From: Candidatus Poribacteria bacterium
GTDB taxonomy: Bacteria; Poribacteria; WGA-4E; UBA9662
Length of the DNA stretch: 9,380 bases
Direction of reading: 5' to 3'
Assembly: GCA_002699335.1 (NCBI GenBank)
Contig: PACG01000097.1
Coordinates: forward strand, 1 to 9,380
Shown: one piece after another, positions 7,086 through 9,380 of the stretch
Position numbering within the stretch: position 1 is the first letter of the stretch
Layout: the number at the start of each line of letters is the position of its first letter
The notes under the pieces: generated by a model
The model's database searches: none
What the model was told of the DNA's origin: nothing
Seen by the model: the letters and a program-made list of their open reading frames with translations, nothing else
Position numbers and translations under genes: made by a program

Positions 7086-8189
7086 TCACTCGTTTCTCAA
7101 GGTAGCGACAATAGCATCGCCGAGTTCTGAGGTTTTTAGATGGCCGTTCAAATCAGGCGTACCGACACCGCCTTCGGCCATCACCTGAGTTACAGTTTCA
7201 GACAGTCGTTTTGCCTGGTCAGCACAAACGGCGTCGCCCTGCTGCTCGGCCAACCAGGACAACATTAGACCAGCGGATAAGATCATGGCAATAGGATTAG
7301 CGATTCCTTTCCCCGCGATGTCGGGGGCAGTACCGTGCGAGGGTTGAAAGACTGCTGCCTTGTCACCAATATCAGCCGAAGGTGCCATCCCCATCCCACC
7401 AACTAAACCCGCAGCTAAGTCTGATAAAATGTCGCCATACATATTTTCTGTCACAATTACATCGTAGTCTTGTGGACGCTGAACCAGATACAACGCCATG
7501 GCATCGATATAGGCATAGTCGCGGGCAATTTGAGGATAATCGGCTGCTACCTGGTCGTAGATCTGCCGAAAGAAGGCCATGGACCGGAAGACATTGGCTT
7601 TGTCGACACAGGTTACCTTTTGCTGTCGATGACGACGGCCAGCCAATTCGAAGGCGAAGCGTGTAACCCGTTCTGTTCCCATTTGGGTAATGACCATGGA
7701 GTCGATGGCAACCTCTTCCCGAATCTGGATTCCCGCGTTCATGGAGGCAAATAGACCTTCGACGTTCTCCCGGATAATGGTGAAGTCGATTTCGCCGGTG
7801 CCAAAGCCCTTGAGGGGAGTGTGGTCAGGATGGTAGAGATAAATTGGGCGTACGCCAGCATATAGATCTAATTTGAAACGAAGATCGACCTGTGGTCGCA
7901 TCTCGGTACCATCCGGCCAACGGACGTCTGGTAACCCCATGGCCCCCAGCAAAACGGCGTCAGCTTGCCGGCACCCTTCCACCGTTGTTTCAGGCAGTGG
8001 ATCGCCATGTTCCAGATAGCAGCCAGCACCACAAGGATAGGATTTCAGATCGAAACCGAGCGGGCTAGTTTGCTGAATAGCGTCTAAGATTTTGACTGCT
8101 TCGACCATGACCTCAACGCCAATACCATCTCCTGCCAGAATTGCGATTTGGTAGCAACGAGGACTCCTGGCCTGGTGAGGGGTTGGCAT
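7086..8189 (-). CDS. NAD-type isocitrate/isopropylmalate dehydrogenase family protein (beta-decarboxylating)
   Basis: The 367-residue protein catalyses, by family, metal-dependent oxidation and decarboxylation of a 2-hydroxy acid with a 3-carboxylate. The N-terminus is [12 protein letters not shown] (13-24). Substrate arginines are in [15 protein letters not shown] (R104, R114) and in [12 protein letters not shown] (R140). The catalytic Lys is K197 (VDKANVF). Metal-ligand aspartates are D229, D253 and D257 ([15 protein letters not shown]). [15 protein letters not shown] (285-299) has Asp at 290, where NAD-specific members carry Asp and NADP enzymes carry Lys. The IRENxEGLFAS signature differs from classical LeuB, so a true leucine-pathway role is not assured; isocitrate, homoisocitrate or a related acid are alternatives. 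No leuA, leuC or leuD is nearby. The ATG overlaps the stop of the small upstream gene (TAATG) and has no separate ribosome binding site, which implies translational coupling. Confidence 0.88.
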   Translation of the reverse strand: MPTPHQARSPRCYQIAILAGDGIGVEVMVEAVKILDAIQQTSPLGFDLKSYPCGAGCYLEHGDPLPETTVEGCRQADAVLLGAMGLPDVRWPDGTEMRPQVDLRFKLDLYAGVRPIYLYHPDHTPLKGFGTGEIDFTIIRENVEGLFASMNAGIQIREEVAIDSMVITQMGTERVTRFAFELAGRRHRQQKVTCVDKANVFRSMAFFRQIYDQVAADYPQIARDYAYIDAMALYLVQRPQDYDVIVTENMYGDILSDLAAGLVGGMGMAPSADIGDKAAVFQPSHGTAPDIAGKGIANPIAMILSAGLMLSWLAEQQGDAVCADQAKRLSETVTQVMAEGGVGTPDLNGHLKTSELGDAIVATLRNE

Positions 8190-8452
8190 TAGGCTTGATT
8201 GTTGACCAAAATGCCGCCGCCTTGGAGTTGTCCTTGACTGTTGCGGTTGGCTTCAGCCGTTGGGCTGACTTTTTGTTGTCCCCCTTGATCGGCTTTCTGT
8301 GCTTGGTCTGTAGTCTCAGTTTTATTCTCCACCCCTTGCGTGGCTTGTTCTTTTTCGGCTTGGTCGGGCTGTTGGGTTGCTTGCGACAATTTGGCATCTG
8401 CCGATTGTCCTGACATGACGGTAGTCGATGTACTAAGTGTTAGTTCAGACAT
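8189..8452 (-). CDS. Gln-rich, probably disordered small protein of unknown function (87 aa)
   Basis: No family is recognised. The protein begins MSELTLSTSTTVMSGQSADA and is hydrophilic throughout, with 16 Gln in 87 residues, many Ala, Thr, Glu, Asp and Asn, and no Cys, Trp, Phe, Tyr or His. That composition predicts an unfolded chain. It has no signal peptide or membrane segment. The C-terminus is LQGGGILVNNQA. The gene is supported by AGAGG (8458-8462) 5 nt before its ATG, by a good promoter candidate about 100 bp upstream, and by its TAATG overlap with the following dehydrogenase gene. It could be a short leader whose translation sets that of the dehydrogenase, or a small accessory protein. 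Other frames across this stretch are open on both strands and give Lys/Arg-rich or hydrophobic products without comparable start signals. Confidence 0.65.
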   Translation of the reverse strand: MSELTLSTSTTVMSGQSADAKLSQATQQPDQAEKEQATQGVENKTETTDQAQKADQGGQQKVSPTAEANRNSQGQLQGGGILVNNQA

Positions 8453-8619
8453 GGTAACCTCTGAGTATTAAAGTTGTGTGTCTTTAGGAAATTCAACTGA
8501 ATGATTGTGATAGCTGAGCCAAACGATCCAATGTAAGTCTATTCCCAACCCATATCATATTACAGGACGGACTTAATTGCAAGCGATTCGTGCGATAACA
8601 ATCGTTAATTTAGAATATG
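8453..8619 (-). other. Intergenic region carrying promoter and short repeats, no terminator seen
   Basis: These 167 bp separate the SxtJ-DUF5989 gene from the Gln-rich gene. They contain the promoter described separately, a dyad TAAC-N4-GTTA at 8596-8607 and a direct repeat GCGAT at 8583-8587 and 8592-8596, all just upstream of the -35 box. No G/C-rich stem with a T-run is present, so readthrough from the carbamoyltransferase genes is possible. The 5' leader of about 95 nt shows no recognisable riboswitch. Confidence 0.5.
8554..8582 (-). promoter_or_regulatory. Sigma70-type promoter for the small protein/dehydrogenase operon
   Basis: On the minus strand TTGCAA (8577-8582, 4 of 6 to consensus) lies exactly 17 bp upstream of TATGAT (8554-8559, 5 of 6). 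This is the best promoter match noticed in the window and stands at the head of the four-gene run ending at 4656. Transcription would start near 8547, giving a leader of roughly 95 nt. Confidence 0.65.
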
Positions 8620-9186
8620 CTAGAAGAGGGTATAGATAAACGGGGCTAAAGGTGAGGTTTGAGCGAAAATGAGCAAGATTCCGAGCAAAACCAGAATCAC
8701 AAAAATCGACATCAGCCAGAATTTTTTCCGAGCTTTGAGAAAGTACCAAAACTCGGCCAGAATCGAAATCTTGTTGGCGCGCTGACTGTGCTTTTCTAAC
8801 AGTATCGAACTCTTGTCAACCCAATAGCTGTTCGCTGCTCGATCGATCCGTTGCGTCAGTGAATCTCTACCTGATAAACGCATCACTAAACCAATGGGTG
8901 TAAAGATCAAATAAAAAATTAGGCCCAGCAAAATCCGGGTATTAATCCATCCTAATACTGTTGCTAATCCCATCCAAATTTTGTAAACCGGTACCAGTGT
9001 TTTGGGCATCAAGAGCCCGCTTAAGACCAAAAACCCACCCACTGACCACAAGCCAATCCTCGCTATAGAGTGAATTTGTCCATACAACTGCCACCCTCCA
9101 ACTAGAATTAGCGCGGTACCAACCATACAGCCGAATTGCCTCAACTGCTTTTGGGTCGCCGCCTGTGTCACTGCATAGAACATCAT
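8620..9186 (-). CDS. SxtJ-DUF5989 (SxtK-like) fused membrane protein
   Basis: From the ATG at 9184-9186 the protein has 188 residues. The first about 125 match the SxtJ family: LRQFGCMVGTALILVGGW, a second hydrophobic segment ending SGLLMPKTLVPVYKIWM, then LGWINTRILLGLIFYLIF, TPIGLVMRLSGRDSL and SYWVDK. After a linker of about 14 residues comes a complete DUF5989/SxtK-like domain, with LAEFWYFLKARKKFWLM, a hydrophobic helix and the ending SPLAPFIYTLF. In the saxitoxin cluster and in many non-toxic bacteria these are two small genes downstream of a carbamoyltransferase; here they form one chain. Their function is unknown, and they probably act at the membrane with the carbamoyltransferase. The frame is open upstream to 9273, but that part overlaps the carbamoyltransferase and lacks family similarity. 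The start 7 bp after that gene's stop suggests coupling; a second ATG follows at once. Confidence 0.85.
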   Translation of the reverse strand: MMFYAVTQAATQKQLRQFGCMVGTALILVGGWQLYGQIHSIARIGLWSVGGFLVLSGLLMPKTLVPVYKIWMGLATVLGWINTRILLGLIFYLIFTPIGLVMRLSGRDSLTQRIDRAANSYWVDKSSILLEKHSQRANKISILAEFWYFLKARKKFWLMSIFVILVLLGILLIFAQTSPLAPFIYTLF

Positions 9187-9193
9187 TTTCAAA

Positions 9194-9380
9194 TCAATCG
9201 AGTTCAAATTCGGTTTGCCAATCAACGTCGTTGGCCAGCGGTTTCTGATCTCGTTTATCCAGCAGAAAATCACCTAAAACCAGGTAGTCCATCTCCGTCC
9301 GCATAAAACAAAGATAGGCATTTTCCGGTGTGCAGACAATAGGCTCACCTCTCACGTTGAAACTGGTGTTGACCAGTACC
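9194..9380 (-). CDS. NodU/CmcH/SxtI-type carbamoyltransferase, C-terminal 61 residues only
   Basis: Only the end of the gene is present; its start lies beyond the window. The visible residues begin VLVNTSFNVRGEPIVCTPEN and continue CFMRTEMDYLVLGDFLLDK, which is the conserved tail of the carbamoyltransferase C-terminal domain. The chain ends at a TGA at 9194-9196. Enzymes of this family use carbamoyl phosphate and ATP to form carbamoyl-adenylate and transfer the carbamoyl group to a hydroxyl of a sugar, antibiotic or other small molecule in the cytoplasm. The NTSFN and GEP residues are strongly conserved in the family. The next gene encodes SxtJ and DUF5989 domains, the usual partners of this type of enzyme. 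The substrate cannot be predicted from this fragment. Confidence 0.9.
   Translation of the reverse strand, partial: VLVNTSFNVRGEPIVCTPENAYLCFMRTEMDYLVLGDFLLDKRDQKPLANDVDWQTEFELD

Noticed and set aside
7078..7090. Hairpin AGTGA-AAA-TCACT at the end of the dehydrogenase gene as a terminator
   Set aside because: The stem is only 5 bp, A/T-rich and without a T-run, and it includes the stop codon.
8141..8413. Plus-strand 90-residue ORF with hydrophobic segments
   Set aside because: It is antisense to the Gln-rich gene and the start of the dehydrogenase; Gln/Ala-rich coding yields Leu/Cys/Gly-rich antisense frames. It lacks a ribosome binding site and family similarity.
8189..8452. Prokaryotic ubiquitin-like protein (Pup)
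   Set aside because: Size, disorder and Gln content are reminiscent, but the chain does not end in Gly-Gly-Gln or Gly-Gly-Glu, lacks the conserved C-terminal helix, and no proteasome or Pup-ligase gene is nearby.
9187..9273. Longer N-terminus for the SxtJ-DUF5989 protein
   Set aside because: This part overlaps the conserved carbamoyltransferase tail in another frame and does not resemble the SxtJ N-terminus; the ATG at 9184-9186 fits the family.
8620..9380. Saxitoxin biosynthesis cluster
   Set aside because: SxtI/J/K-type genes occur in many bacteria with no toxin; no SxtA-type synthase, amidinotransferase or other toxin gene is visible.

Overview
The window is a bacterial chromosomal segment of about 9.4 kb in which every supportable gene lies on the minus strand, so transcription reads from position 9380 towards 1. 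Base composition looks moderate, near half G+C by eye. The gene content (carbamoyltransferase/SxtJ/DUF5989, a GT4 glycosyltransferase, an AI-2E exporter family protein, YibE/F, and a BMP/sugar-type ABC ATPase relic) and the GTG and TTG starts fit a Chloroflexota (Anaerolineae-like) bacterium. That assignment is a guess from gene style; no rRNA or other marker is present.

In transcription order the layout is as follows. (1) 9380-8620: the C-terminus of a NodU/CmcH/SxtI-type carbamoyltransferase, followed 7 bp later by one ORF that joins an SxtJ-like membrane domain to a DUF5989 (SxtK-like) domain. (2) 8619-8453: an intergenic region with a convincing sigma70-type promoter (TTGCAA, 17 bp, TATGAT). 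(3) 8452-4656: a probable operon of a Gln-rich disordered small protein, a beta-decarboxylating dehydrogenase of the isocitrate/isopropylmalate family coupled to it through a TAATG junction, a Gfo/Idh/MocA oxidoreductase and a GT4 glycosyltransferase. (4) 4655-4564: a second intergenic region with a weaker promoter candidate. (5) 4563-2361: a tight operon of a cyclic-nucleotide-binding-domain protein, an AI-2E family transporter with an unusual N-terminal extension, and a 99-residue secreted or single-pass membrane protein with a TTG start. (6) 2340-1563: a decayed ABC-transporter ATPase with frameshifts, an internal stop, damaged catalytic motifs and a missing second half. (7) 1549-1: a YibE/F membrane protein, cut by the window edge, that appears to begin a second YibE/F unit in the same chain.

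Functionally, the right half suggests sugar or glycan tailoring: O-carbamoylation with its SxtJ/DUF5989 partner, a nucleotide-dependent sugar oxidoreductase and a glycosyltransferase. The middle is a membrane transport module that may be controlled by a small ligand. The left end is membrane transport of unknown substrate next to a dead importer component. The points most worth a second look are the SxtJ-DUF5989 fusion, the tandem YibE/F architecture, the coupled cNMP-domain/AI-2E/small membrane protein operon, and the Gln-rich protein coupled to the dehydrogenase. No rRNA, tRNA, CRISPR array, insertion sequence or convincing intrinsic terminator was seen.
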